DNA of 64,000 nt. Source: Lutjanus erythropterus (taxonomy: Eukaryota; Chordata; Actinopteri; Lutjaniformes; Lutjanidae). The first letter of the stretch is position 1. Each line of letters starts with the position of its first letter. The notes below the pieces were generated by a model. That model had not been told where the DNA came from, made no database searches, and saw only the letters and a program-made list of their open reading frames with translations. Made by a program: the position numbers and the translations under genes. Shown piece after piece: positions 1 through 10,461 of the stretch. Location of the stretch: NCBI GenBank assembly GCA_020091685.1, contig CM034612.1, forward strand, positions 24,886,158 through 24,950,157. Direction: 5' to 3'.

Positions 1-186
1 AGCAAGGAGAAGAGAGGGAAAAGAGGGGAGGACTGAGGAGGCAGGAGATGAAATCCATGCTGGGAGAGGGGCTGGAAAATGAGGTGAAGGAAAAGAAGGA
101 GGAGGCTGAGGTTTAAAAAGACTGAGAGCGGAGAGGAGGAGGGGGGGAGTCAGTCCAGGCTTCTCCCCAAAGGAAGGCTGCCTTAC
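1..186. other. purine-rich stretch
   Basis: Mostly G and A (gagg, ggag, gaag runs) up to about position 150, the mirror image of the pyrimidine tracts found elsewhere in the window. No gene is seen. Confidence 0.6.
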
Positions 187-256
187 CTGGGTAGACTGAT
201 GCCAAACTTCTGCCCTCTGTTGTCATGGTGATCCATGCAGGTCCAGCTGTCAGTCA
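187..256 (-). other. candidate 70-bp minus-strand exon of an unidentified gene
   Basis: On the minus strand a C/T-rich stretch ends in catacag and is followed by an open 70-base block that ends cccag, then the strong donor gtaagg. The frame reads TDSWTCMDHH and then DNRGQKFGISLPR, with one ATG inside it at MDHHDNRGQ. I do not recognise the protein. In human, SCUBE1 lies head-to-head with MPPED1, but this peptide does not look like the SCUBE1 EGF or signal-peptide region. It could be an exon of a neighbouring head-to-head gene, a non-coding RNA exon, or chance. Confidence 0.3.
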
Positions 257-434
257 CTGTATGAGGGCAGAGTGTGTGTGAGAGTGTATGTCAGTCATTT
301 TTTGCTGCATTGTGGTCCCTATACACTTTTTGGACTAGAGATTGGGGGTTCTGTCAATTTAAGACAACCACATTCTTGTCAGTAACTTTACTTCACATAA
401 AGTTTTTACTGTTTCTTGTTGAAAGGATCACTCA

Positions 435-725
435 GTTTATCAATTAGTAAAATACTAGAAACTTAATCAAGAAAAATTCTGATAAACAATGAATTGTTGA
501 AGTCGTTTTATGAAAAAATATTTGCCAAATTGTCTGTTTTCAGCTTCTCAAATGTGAAGATTTGCAGCTTTTCTGTTTTTAATAGCTGTAAATTAAATAT
601 GTTTTGCTTTTGGATTAATTGCCAGACAAATCGAGTCATTTAGAAATATCACTTTGGAACTCTGAGAAACGATGATGGACAATTTTTGGTGTTTCCTGGA
701 GGATTACAGAATACTGTAGTTGATT
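435..725. repeat. interspersed fish repeat, 'cttctcaaatgtgaa' family, copy 1
   Basis: Holds gataaacaatgaattgttga, then cagcttctcaaatgtgaaga and ttgcagcttttctg. The same order, with divergence, recurs at 33640..33860. This pattern is familiar from many teleost genomes as a short non-autonomous element. No coding content. Confidence 0.6.
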
Positions 726-857
726 GAAGCATTTGTCAATAGTGATAAATACTGCTAATTGATGGTCTAATTCAGAATAATTTCCTACTTAGAACTGGTT
801 CCAAATCCTGTTTCCTAAGAATCGTACAGCTCAGACTCCTCATATTCCTCCTCTAAT

Positions 858-960
858 GCAGTGGTTCTCAACTTGGACTTAACTATTAATTGTAAATTTA
901 TTGAAATCACAATATGACCCAATGCAAATTTCAATTGCAAGAGGTGCAATATTTGTAAAT
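858..960 (+). mobile_element. left-end fragment of an hAT-type MITE (CAGTGGTTCTCAACTT)
   Basis: Begins cagtggttctcaacttgg, the terminal pattern of a common non-autonomous hAT group. A fuller copy with both ends lies at 32736..33518. No right end is seen before the next repeat begins at 970. Confidence 0.5.
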
Positions 961-969
961 GTTAAAATT

Positions 970-1250
970 GGGGCTGCAACTAACAACTGTTTCCATCAGC
1001 GATTAATGTGTTGATTATTGTCTCAATTAATTGATTAATAGTTGTTCGGTCCATAAATGTCAAAAGGGTTAAAAATTGTCAGTTAAAGGTCGCATCCTCA
1101 AGTGTTTTTTTCACAATCTAAGGTTTTCAGTTTACTGTTACAGAGGACTAAAGAATCCAGCAAATATTCATGTCTAAGAAGCTGAATCTGAAATCGGACA
1201 TTTTTAAATTAAAAAATGGCTCAAAATGATTAATCAATTATCAAAATATT
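970..1250 (+). repeat. fish MITE of the 'gggctgcaactaac' family, copy 1
   Basis: Starts ggggctgcaactaac, passes through gattaatgtgttgattattg and ttcagtttactgttacagag, and ends near attatcaaaatatt. It aligns along its length with 53489..53813, and its first part with 49784..49857. AT-rich and non-coding, with no transposase remnant. Confidence 0.7.
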
Positions 1251-1279
1251 ATGTTTTCTGGTTGTGTGTCCCATTCTAG

Positions 1280-2152
1280 TGAATGTAATATGTCAGAATT
1301 CCTTGTCAGAGTTTTTTTTTTTTTTCAAACTTGGTACAAATAACCATTTGAACTCAAATGAGTATATTTTGGTGTTCTAAGGTCACTGTGACCTCAAATC
1401 TGTTCCATTCTTGTGAATGTGATGCCTCAGGATCATCTGGAGGTCATTTCATTACATCTGGCACTCAAGTGACCATTTGGACTCAATGATGAATTCATTC
1501 AAAGGTCACTGTAAACTGACAAAACACGTTTTTGGCTATAACTTAAGATTTCACACTACGTGACATAATTTCACACAAATATCTGAAAATGGTAAAATGT
1601 TAAAGTGATGACATTTTGTATCCAAAAGGTCAAAGTTCAGCTGCACTGTGACATCAAAAATACACCCTATCAGTCTTCTGTACTGTCCTTCTCTACAGTC
1701 AACAGTCTACATGAAAACAGCATATTTCCCACTGGAAATTATTCACTTGAATCGTACATGTCTGAAATCATGCATGTCATTGTAGTGGTAACTTTAATTT
1801 CACTTAAAAATACACTCTTTTATTAATTAATAACTTTAATTTATCTCATCTTAGCTCATTGGTCCCCAAACATTTTCTGGCGTGCTCACCTTCAGAAGGC
1901 AAAAAAACATTCACCCACCACACAGTTATTATCAGTCTTTACAAATAAATGGGGAAGCAACTTTAAAAAAAATGAAAGTTGAATTTTAGTCAAATAAAGT
2001 TTTAACATGATAGCATTAGCCACTGGTTGGCTTAGCTCAGCTTACATTCCCTCAAAGTCTTCACTGCATATATCATAAGAGGACAGACATGATTGTAAAG
2101 TAGAACATGACTGGTTGGCAGGGACATAAAACCATGAGGCGGTAACTGTAGT
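1280..2152 (+). repeat. fish repeat of the 'ggtcactgtgacctca' family, interrupted copy
   Basis: Carries ggtcactgtgacctcaaat, aaacacgtttttggctataac, gatgacattttgtatccaaa and, at its far end near 2096-2152, ggttggcagggacataaaacc. The same landmarks occur in the same order at 8780..9685. The middle is interrupted by sequence resembling the hAT MITE described at 18835..19099. No coding content. Confidence 0.6.
1858..2010 (+). mobile_element. truncated copy of the CAGTGGTTCCCAAACT hAT MITE
   Basis: Begins attggtccccaaacattttc and continues with cttcagaag, ttattatcagt and gttgaattttagtcaaataa, matching the interior of the complete element at 18835..19099. The right terminus is missing. It appears to have landed inside the older repeat around it. 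Confidence 0.5.
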
Positions 2153-2620
2153 TATATGTCATTATAGGGGGTGTTTACTCAGAATTGAGTAAATGTGATG
2201 TTGTACTACTTATACTGAAAACTGCCATTGCATCAGCACTATAGAGTCGCTATTACAGTCAGTTCATAGTGTGATAGAGTGATTGTACATAGAAATTGCT
2301 AAAAAAAAAAAAAAAAAAGTTTATTTAGGGTCAAATAACTCTTTAAGTCTTAAGTTGTCTAAACCAACACAGTGAAAAATGAATGCAGATTTGCGATTAC
2401 ACAAGTCAAGCAAGTTTCAAGAATTCAAGAGTCTGCAAAGTGATGTTAATACTGTAAGAAATGAATGGAAACTAGTGGCTTCCTACTAAAACATGTCACA
2501 TGCATACATGGAAGTGTGCTGCAGTACCAATAAAATCCCACATCACATCATAAAACAATAAAGCTGAACATTTGTTCATCATTGTTTAGCAAACTACAAA
2601 TAAAGAGTCTTCTTGTGTTT

Positions 2621-3110
2621 TTTAAAGGGGTAGCTCACCCAAAAATGAAAATTCAATTACATGAATGGTGACCAGTTTTTAAACAGAAAAACAACCAAAA
2701 AAGAAGCATAAAATGCCTCCATACTGCTCATCTGGCATAATGAAAGTCTCCTAAATTCATGACATGCTGTTTGCACACCGTCACACCACACACACCCAGT
2801 TCAGACGGTCTGCATGCTAACATGAAAGTGGCTCCAAACTTCGGATCTGCATTGAAGATTTAGGCTTAAATCATGATGTAAATGACGTCTTTCAAGTTAA
2901 CTTGGCATGTTGGGGCTTTAGGAGACTTGGATTATGCTAGAGGAGCAATATGGAGGCATTTCATGTCGTTTTTCTGTTTTTTCTTTTTCTTTCTTTTCTT
3001 TTTTCTTTTTTTTTTTAAATGGTCACCATTCACTCCAATTATTTGGGAGATTGTGTGTTTCTGTGGAGATAATGACTGAATTTTCATTTTTGGGTGAATT
3101 ATCTTTTTAA
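2621..3110. mobile_element. foldback MITE with long inverted arms
   Basis: The two ends are inverted copies: a 21-base stretch at 2635..2655 is exactly reverse-complemented at 3077..3097 (core cacccaaaaatgaaaattca). The arms continue through matching aatggtgacca, atgcctccatactgctc and agtctcctaaa segments. The outermost bases on both sides include ttaa, suggesting a TTAA target site. No coding capacity; the open frame at 2882-3079 is only part of the right arm. Confidence 0.75.
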
Positions 3111-3447
3111 ATGTCTCAAAGTGAACTTTCAGGGGAGCTCATATCCTTTTCAGGGGAGCCAAGCTCCTCATAGCCCCCCCATAATTCAAACTATTGCTTC
3201 CTATGACATCCTAAAATCAAAACCTGTAGTATTTCTGCATGGCCGACAAACATGTATTTAATTTGTTGACAATTAATCATGAATCCATTCTTTTATATTA
3301 TATGTTTGTATTGATGGTTGTTTTCCTTATAATATTCACTGATAAAACTCCTCACCTTTTCACTTACTGCCAGTGCCTGTGTGTGTGCATGTGGTTTGTG
3401 TGTGTGCATGTGTGAAACACAAATTTTCTGATGAGCACATTTTGCAG
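3111..3447. other. no gene; small internal duplication
   Basis: AT-rich sequence. The phrase cttttcaggggagc and a near copy of it fall close together at 3127-3160, a short local duplication. Nothing else is recognised. Confidence 0.5.
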
Positions 3448-3563
3448 CCTGAAGCACCATGATGGCTAAAAAGGGGCTGTAAGCGATGTTGAAAAGCCGC
3501 CTTTCGTGCAGAGTGCGAGCGAGTGCTGGATTGTTGGGGATGGAGGCTGATTACGCGGGACAG
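3448..3563 (+). other. candidate 5' exon (possible mpped1 leader exon)
   Basis: A 116-bp block lies between ttttgcag and caggtgagag. It is richer in CpG than its surroundings and followed by purine-rich sequence. Near its 3' end an ATG in the context ggggatggag opens eight codons, MEADYAGQ, ending exactly at the donor in phase 0. An earlier ATG (caccatgatggct) gives a seven-codon open frame before a stop. Neither peptide matches the MPPED1 N-terminus that I recall, so if this is an exon it is more likely untranslated or alternative. Confidence 0.2.
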
Positions 3564-4030
3564 GTGAGAGGAGAGACGGAGGAGAGAGATTCAGAAAGAG
3601 GAACGGGGGAGAGGAAAAAAAAGGGGGTTATCGAGGGCGAGAGGCAGACCTAGAGCTCGTGAGCAGCAGCACTTCAGTCCAATTGTCTCCAATAATGGCC
3701 TCTTTGATCAGGCTTTCAGCACACACTCGCGGCTCCGAGCGCACACACGCCAAAGAGCATCCACGTGGATTTCGTAAGCTGAGTGTTTGCGTGTTTGTTT
3801 GTGTGCGCTGCCCTTGCTGTAGACTTGAGTGGCGTCTTTATTCATGCCGTGTGATAGCGTGAGCTGGCGGAGCGGAGCGAGAATATACTGCAGTGAATGT
3901 TGTGTTTAAATATGGATCTCATTGTGCGTCGAAGTCGAGTCGGGGTCAAGAGAGGAGCAGCTTTAATTCTTAAAGGCTTTGTTCTCCCGCTCTTTCCTTC
4001 TGTCTCTGACTGACTCCAGCTCAGTGGCTG
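3564..4030. other. single-copy GC-richer block, possibly conserved or promoter-like
   Basis: This low-repeat stretch continues from the candidate leader exon. It has scattered CpGs, the phrase caataatggcctctttgatc, and several gagcgcacac-type motifs. There is no recognisable coding content. It may be a conserved non-coding element or a proximal promoter; only comparison with other fish could show which. Confidence 0.25.
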
Positions 4031-4484
4031 CTTCACTGTCATCACAGAAACACAGACCGGACAAATATACTGACGATTCACGATAGGAAAATACACATCA
4101 ATTAACAACTAACAGACTATTTGCTGTGTTTTTCTGTCTTTTTCTTTTAATGCGTGAGAACATCCACAGAATGCATGAAATATTAAATGGATAGTCGGGG
4201 CATTTCCTCTCTTTTATGAACTCCACTCATGAGGTGAATCAAGGTAAAACAAAAGACTCATCCTTTAGTTGTTGCCCTGAGCAGCAGGTTTTTAAAGGAA
4301 TTCTCCACTTCACTGACTCACTGCCAGTTTGCTCACTGAACTTAGTTTATTGCACACAAAACATTTATGTGCACTGTGTTTCGAGCTGGTTCGACTTTAA
4401 AATCTAAGTTAACTAGACTTGAGAAAAAATGTTCAATAAGCTTAACATATTAAGTTGAACCAACAATTATTCACAACTGTTCAG
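4031..4484. other. no gene recognised
   Basis: Single-copy AT-rich sequence with only short chance frames. Nothing is seen in it. Confidence 0.5.
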
Positions 4485-4526
4485 GGGGGGGCTCACACTC
4501 TACAAACTGAGCTACAGAGGTGCTCC
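4485..4526 (-). mobile_element. fragment of a tRNA-derived SINE head
   Basis: On the minus strand it reads gagcacctctgtagctcagt followed by ttgtagagtgtgagcc. This has the A-box pattern (tagctcagtt..tagag) of a tRNA-derived promoter and resembles the heads of the SINEs at 21501 and 35325. Only the head survives, and no target duplication is seen. Confidence 0.5.
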
Positions 4527-4530
4527 AGAT

Positions 4531-6349
4531 CCTTATCAAGTTACTAAGTTGAATGTGTTAGCAAGCTGTTGCACAATTTTCATATCCAGCGGTTACAGAG
4601 CAACATTAGCATTTGTTTTGACTCATGTTTCTGGCCACCTGATGAATATTAGTCCAATATTCAGTCTCCTTTTAGCTCTGTTTTGGTCTCCACCAATTTC
4701 TAAGACAAATAAGTGTCTCTTTAGCTGCTAAATGCTCCACTATGACCACCGGTTAATTGCTAACTTTGTCTGCCATTTGCTTTTAGGCAGGTAGTATACA
4801 GTGTACAAAAACCCAAAAGTGTACAGTGTAAAAAAACCCAAAGCAAAAAACCTACCTGACACTAGACGTTTCGTAGTCAGTACCAATACCAGTGTGTCTT
4901 GATACCCAATTGGATTTCACAGGAAAGAACAAAAACATTAAGAAAATTCAGCCATTGTAAAAACTGTTCTGAGCTTCTATGACATGATCTCTGACTGAGG
5001 GAGAGATTTACTAGGCCTGATGCACATCACAGTCAGGTATCAAAAGTAATTGAGTACAAACGTGATTCTTCCTGTTGAACTTTGAATGTAAGTTAAATTC
5101 AGGTGCAGCAGTAGTTTAAATTGAGCAGCACGGTGAGACCATTGGTCTGGAAATCTGGATCTAAAACGTTAATGTTATATTGTGATGACAGATGGCACAG
5201 ACTGAAAGATAAGGAGTCAGGACAGTATCCTGCTATTAAAAGCTGTGGTTACATTATGTAAGCCTAAATGCAATAATGTTAGCCTTTAGTATTTAGTCAT
5301 TGCAAACACACAACAATGCCAGCTGTCTCTAACAAAAGTAATAATTGTATTTCCATATAAGTATAAAAGAGAACACTCTATTAATTAGCGTTATCATGAA
5401 TTGAAACTCACTCAGAATTTGGATGTTTGTCTTTGAGGCACTTTGAAAAGTTGGGACTTTTCTCCTTGCATCTGAAAGGTTTGCAGAATGTTTACTGCAA
5501 ATTTATTTTTAATTCTTGATGATCTAATTTGTCTAATAATAACTTGTCTTCCATCATAGGCTATTGCTCATAATTTATTAATTTCTAAATTCAGGGCCTG
5601 TGGGGTGCACCAGAAGCACTCCTGACTTAAGCGCTCTAATTCATCCCCAGTGCCTACGGTATAAATACAGTCATGTTTTCAAAATTATGGCATTTGGATG
5701 TGGCACTAAAGTATTGGGTCTTGTGACATACCTATGTAAAGTTGAGCAAAACTGCATAGTAAAGCCAGACCAACATATCGACTGTCCAGTATTGCTGCCT
5801 AACACAGCTATAACGTCTATGTTGTATTGGTTTTTGTTATGTTTTGATATACAGTAGTTTTAGGTAGGTGTGAAGAAATGCTATAAAGTAAGAAAGCTTC
5901 CAAAATTATAAAATGGAATTGCGTGCAATTTTTATGTTGTTAGGCAGCATTTTATTTATTTTTATATTTTAAATTTTTAGTTATAATTACTAAATATACC
6001 AGTGATAGTACAGTTATAAAAATAAAAAATGTTGGCCCATATATTGCAATTTGAATTTTTTTTTATTCTCTAATATAGATATCAGCATCAGCCCCAAAAG
6101 TCCAGGGCTCTGTTGTATAGATTGTGAACAGTTCTCTGTAGGTTTGTCACTGAATGTAACATCTTTCACATGACACATTTGATCAATGGTTAAAATAAAA
6201 ATTATTAATTAGTACAGCTTTAAATGTATATTGATAGTAAAAATGTGCAACAACTCTTCCCAAGGACTGGTGAGTTAAATCTGAACTCTCCTCTAAACTT
6301 TCGTCTTAGTATGGATATTTTGTCTCTGTGTCCCTGTAATAAAAAACAA
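4531..6349. other. no gene; one short tandem duplication
   Basis: AT-rich single-copy sequence. At 4797..4817 and 4822..4842 a 21-base unit (tacagtgta.aaaaacccaa) occurs twice at a 25-base period. Otherwise nothing is recognised. Confidence 0.5.
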
Positions 6350-6510
6350 CCAGAGGCCGTCCTCTCTCTGACTCTGGTTCACGAGGTCTACAGCCTTTAG
6401 CATCACTGCTACAACTCTTTATTTAGCGCCTGCTCTTCTCTGTTCCCCTTTACTGCTGAATAATAGATGAGGGACGACCATGATGCGATTGCCGTGTAGG
6501 CACTTTAAAT
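6350..6510. other. conserved-looking non-coding block
   Basis: A compact, low-repeat block with tagcatcactgctacaactc, tttatttagcgcctgctc and gatgcgattgccgtgtaggc. It is more balanced in composition than its surroundings and lacks any plausible frame. It looks like the conserved non-coding elements found in large introns of neural genes, but conservation was not tested. Confidence 0.3.
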
Positions 6511-6639
6511 GCGAATGTGTGTGTTTTTTTTTTTTCTTTGCCTGAGAGAGTGAGAGTGTCTCCTGCTCTCCACCTGCTTCTGCAGGCTTGTCTGTGTGTA
6601 TGTGTGTATGTGTGTGTGAGATTTCTGCCCCTCCATCTC

Positions 6640-6965
6640 TATCCTCTGTCAGGTGCTGTAGCCACCGCCTCCCCTTTGGACCTCTTCTTCACCTCCTCAG
6701 CCTCCCTCGTTCTCCTCCCAGCTTGCTCCCTTTAGCTTGGTAACAGCGAGGGCATTAAACTTTCATGACTGCTGTCTTTTTCTGGCACGCTCTTCTTCTC
6801 TCCTCCTTCACTCCCTTCCCTCCCTCTCTATTCCCTCTATTCCTTCTCCTTCCACTTTTCCTCTTCCTCATTTCTCATTCCTCCACTAAGCCTAATTCCC
6901 TTCATTCTCATTCTCCCCCTCTCCCCACTTCTCTTCCTTCCCGTCTTTTTTTCCTCACCCCCCCA
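6640..6965. repeat. pyrimidine-rich tract
   Basis: More than 300 bases strongly enriched in C and T on the + strand (cctcctc, ctccctc, ttcctc runs). Open frames here and on the opposite strand are composition artefacts. Similar tracts occur near 22600, 26640, 29250, 39590, 43670 and 52770. Confidence 0.75.
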
Positions 6966-7804
6966 TCTCATGTTTACCCAGCAGTGAGAGCTGCTGGAGG
7001 AGAGCATAACGAGGAAGTTTGACACTCCTTTATGGTTTTTAACATTGGGAAACTCGACAGAATTTCAAGTGACTGTAAATTTAAGCAAACCGTTTCCCAT
7101 CTGTCCCTCACCGCTTTTGTGTCTTCTATTTGCACACTTGAAAGAGTGCGCTCCTTGCGTGCGCACGTGTGCACGAGCGGGAGAAAAAGATGCAACGAGA
7201 TGTGAAAGTGGTCTGAGGAAACATCTCCACTTTTTCTTTCAAACAGCTCTTTTCTTTTTTCCCTCCCAAGTTCAGAAAACATTTGGAAGAGTGTGGATAT
7301 CGCTTATGAAATGATGGAAGTGTTTCTCGTAATTTCTGTGTCTCAGATGTGTTTTCTGGGTCAGCATCAGTGCATGTAATTTGCAGTACGGACGGAAACT
7401 GTTGCTGAATCTGCAGTAGCCCTCTCTTTGAGAACAGACAGCAAACAAACAGACGTCAAGCAGTCTGAGAGTTAAACAAAGTGCAAAGTGAAGTCAGAAG
7501 TGAATCAGTCAGTGTGTGTACAGATGTAGGCATCAAACACTTTGCTCTGCCGATGTTTACCCACCAGCACTGCAACAGAGTCTGCAGCCTCACGGACTCA
7601 GAACACTTTAATCTGCTGCTCATCATAATTCAAATATCCAAAGGTGGAGCAACAGTGTCTGCTGGGGCTGTGTTTTAAATCTCATCACTGATTAAAGTTT
7701 CAGTTACACTTTCTATGATGCCCATGTCTATCTAAGCATATTACACATGTTAGAACATAGCTCCTAAAAACATGTGAAAAGACTGAGAACTATGTAGGAC
7801 TGAA
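6966..7804. other. no gene recognised
   Basis: Single-copy sequence with a GC-richer patch around 7140-7330 (gtgcgcacgtgtgcacgagc). That patch may be conserved non-coding DNA. There is no coding evidence. Confidence 0.4.
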
Positions 7805-8255
7805 CTGTGTGTGAAGAGTTCACGATATCTCTGTTCAGGATTTTTTTGGGGGACCTGAACCATGACTCAGTGACATGATGGAGACATGGTCCCCCAACAC
7901 TATATAAGCCCCACGAACCAACAAATGAACAACACCACCTCCATCTCTCTCAGTCCAAATCAGCCCAGTAGTTCACTTGAGCTCACTTTAGTTCAGTTCC
8001 AACAACTCGACACAGACGAAAAAAAGTACCATCCTGTCATCGGTCTCTGGCTCTAGTGGCTCAGTTATTTCTGGAAATGTCCAATAAAGCTGCTAATAAA
8101 GTGGCTTTGTAAAACAATGGAGTCATGGTGCCCTAATACAACAAGCCCTTGTGAACCTTCAGCAACTCTCTCAGTCCAAATCAGCTGGTAGTTACTGCTC
8201 GCCTCAGTTCCACAACCTAACGCCGAAGAAACAAATACCTTATTGCAGACTGAGA
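7805..8255. repeat. two-unit degenerate duplication, possibly solo-LTR-like
   Basis: An exact 20-mer, ctctctcagtccaaatcagc, occurs at 7945..7964 and again at 8166..8185. In both units it is followed by a gtagtt.act phrase and cagttcca. The first unit has ctatataagccccacgaacc upstream, and aataaagctgctaataaag follows the first unit, so a TATA-like box and poly(A)-like signals are present. This could be an old LTR fragment, but no terminal TG..CA pair or primer-binding site was found. Confidence 0.35.
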
Positions 8256-8566
8256 GAATTTGATAGTTGAGTTCCATATTTTATGGGTCTTGCGCATTGG
8301 TGTGGCAAAATTTCAACAAAGTAGCCCCACCAGTATGTTTCACCTGCATGTATAAAAATCAGTTGGTATGTGTATCATGTCCAGACGTACAAAAAAGTCT
8401 CCTGGAGATGTTCTCTAAACCCAATAGGAAGTTGGCCGTTTTGAATTTACTACACACTTTTTATGCCATTTTTGCCATTTCCAGGTGAACTTCTTCTACA
8501 GAATTAATCAGATCTTTGTCAAAAAAGGTGTATCCAATGTACAGACCTCTGTGATGAAAAGTTATT

Positions 8567-8702
8567 AGGGACAGTTCACACCAGAATCAAAAGCACATAT
8601 TTTTTCTCCTGATCTGTAGTGCTATTCATCCATCTAGATTGTTGTGGTGTGACTTGCAGTGTTTTGGAGATATCGGCCATAGAGATGTCTGCCTTCTTTA
8701 GT
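8567..8702 (+). mobile_element. single arm of the AGGGACAGTTCAC foldback MITE
   Basis: Reads agggacagttcacaccagaa, tgtagtgctattcatccatc and gagatatcggccatagagat. It matches the left arm of the complete element at 30557..31236. The second arm is absent. Confidence 0.65.
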
Positions 8703-8779
8703 TATTTCTTCAAACTTAAGTTATTTCTTCTGTCGTATCTTAAATTGCTTCAATTCAAAGCCTTTGCTATATTACATGA

Positions 8780-9685
8780 GTCTGTATGTATGTATGCAAA
8801 CTGCAACTTGAGTTGTTGGCAGAGGCATACAGTAGTGATGCTGTAATTCTAGTGTTTTTTTTGTTTTTTTTATGTTTTCGGGTTGTCTGGCTGGCCGGCC
8901 CATTGTCTGAAAATGATATCTCAAGAACACATTGAGGGAATTTCTTCAAAATTGGCAGAAATGTCCACTTGGACTAAAGGATGAACTGATTAGATTATGG
9001 TGGTCAATGTCAAGGTCACAGTGTCCTCACAAAGCACATTTTTGGCCATAACTTATCTTAAATTCTTTCAAAGTCTACTGCTACACTACTTACATTATAT
9101 GTAGCAGAGCTATGCAACTACTAGTTCTAGTTTTGTCATTTTTCTGGGTTGTCTGGCTCATCGTCATAAACATGATGTCTGAAGAAGATCTTGAGGGAAT
9201 TTCCTAGACAGGCATGGATATGTCTGTCTAAGATGGATGTCTTAGACAGTGATTAGAATTTGGTAGTCAAAGGTCAAGGTCACTATAACCTCACAAAACA
9301 CTTTTTTGGCCATAACTCAAGAATATGACAAAATGTCTAATGGGATAAAATGATGATGATATTTTATATCTAAAAGGTCAAAGGTCAGCCTCATTCTGAT
9401 ATCATGTTCGGCTCTCCATCGATCCTCTGTCTTCTGTAAAAATAGTCTCTTAATGAAGACAGCATGTTTCTCTCTTGAAATTATTCATACATGTCTATAT
9501 AAAGATAACTTCCATTTTTGCCAAAAACAAACAAACAAACAAACAAAAAAAACACTTAATACCTGCTATTAAATTCATCCAAAATCTCCATATAATATTT
9601 GAGTCTGGACAGACATGGATGTAAAGTGAAACTTGAACGGTTGGCGGAGGCAGACAACCATAAGGCACTAATTCTAGTTTTGAGA
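8780..9685 (+). repeat. fish repeat of the 'ggtcactgtgacctca' family, long copy
   Basis: Contains two partly duplicated segments, each with gggttgtctggct, a gatatctcaag/gatgtctgaag phrase, tcaaggtcac, and cacatttttggccataac. The end is ggttggcggaggcagacaac. It is related to 1280..2152. A short (aaac)n run near 9528-9548 lies inside it. Non-coding. Confidence 0.6.
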
Positions 9686-9689
9686 TTTC

Positions 9690-9900
9690 AGTAATAGTTT
9701 CCAGGCAGCCAGTTCCAGTTTCAGTTCATGACACTATGAAAGCTGACTATTAGAGACTTGGATCTGACTGAGATTGGTAATCCATCACAGTGAACACTTG
9801 ATCGCCTGCTTCATTCTGTCACAGTGACATTGTCACCATGTCCCATTGTGACAACTCTTCCTTGTTAGTGTGTTCAAGGACACTCTGAGAGTTCCTGGTG
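9690..9900 (+). repeat. low-copy interspersed repeat, copy 1
   Basis: Shares tccaggcagcca, acactatgaaa, ggtaatccatcacagtg and gtgttcaaggaca, in the same order, with 37530..37690. The family is not recognised. Confidence 0.5.
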
Positions 9901-10404
9901 CCCTCATGTATATCAGAGTTTCTCCACCCTCCACGAGCCAGCAGCAGTCGGAATCAGCAACAACAAAAAAGAAAAGGAAATCTTGGAGGACTCTTGAGCA
10001 TCAACTTGGAACTGGTTCCAGAATAGTCCCAGCTGCATTTTCTGTGTGATAAACCATCTTAGACAAAAACATAAAGGCACATTCTGCAGAATACGGCACT
10101 TTAGTTGAACATCGGCTAAATGTGGCGTCAGTAGAAATCCAGTTTAAAAAACAAGACATGGGACAGATGGCGAGTGGCCAGTCGTTTAATTCATCAGCAT
10201 TCATCAGAAGCCCACGTCGCTCGTTGTGAAAGTTGCAGCTTAATCTTCAACCACTTTATCCTGGAGGCGACGTCGTCACGCTGAACGTGGAAGTGGAGCA
10301 GACAGGATGAAAGAGACAGAGATGGAGTGTAGGAGGGAGAAAGAGAAGAGAGAGACCACCTACGAGGCCGCTTGATGATGCGCTGTATCTGTCTTTGTCA
10401 CTGC

Positions 10405-10407
<3 letters not shown>
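9901..10407. other. no gene recognised
   Basis: Single-copy sequence. The 10200-10330 part (ctggaggcgacgtcgtcacg) is GC-richer and could be conserved non-coding DNA. No exon features are seen. Confidence 0.4.

Positions 10408-10458
<51 letters not shown>
10408..10458. repeat. (GT)n microsatellite
   Basis: An uninterrupted alternating G/T run of about 50 bases. Confidence 0.95.
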
Positions 10459-10461
<3 letters not shown>

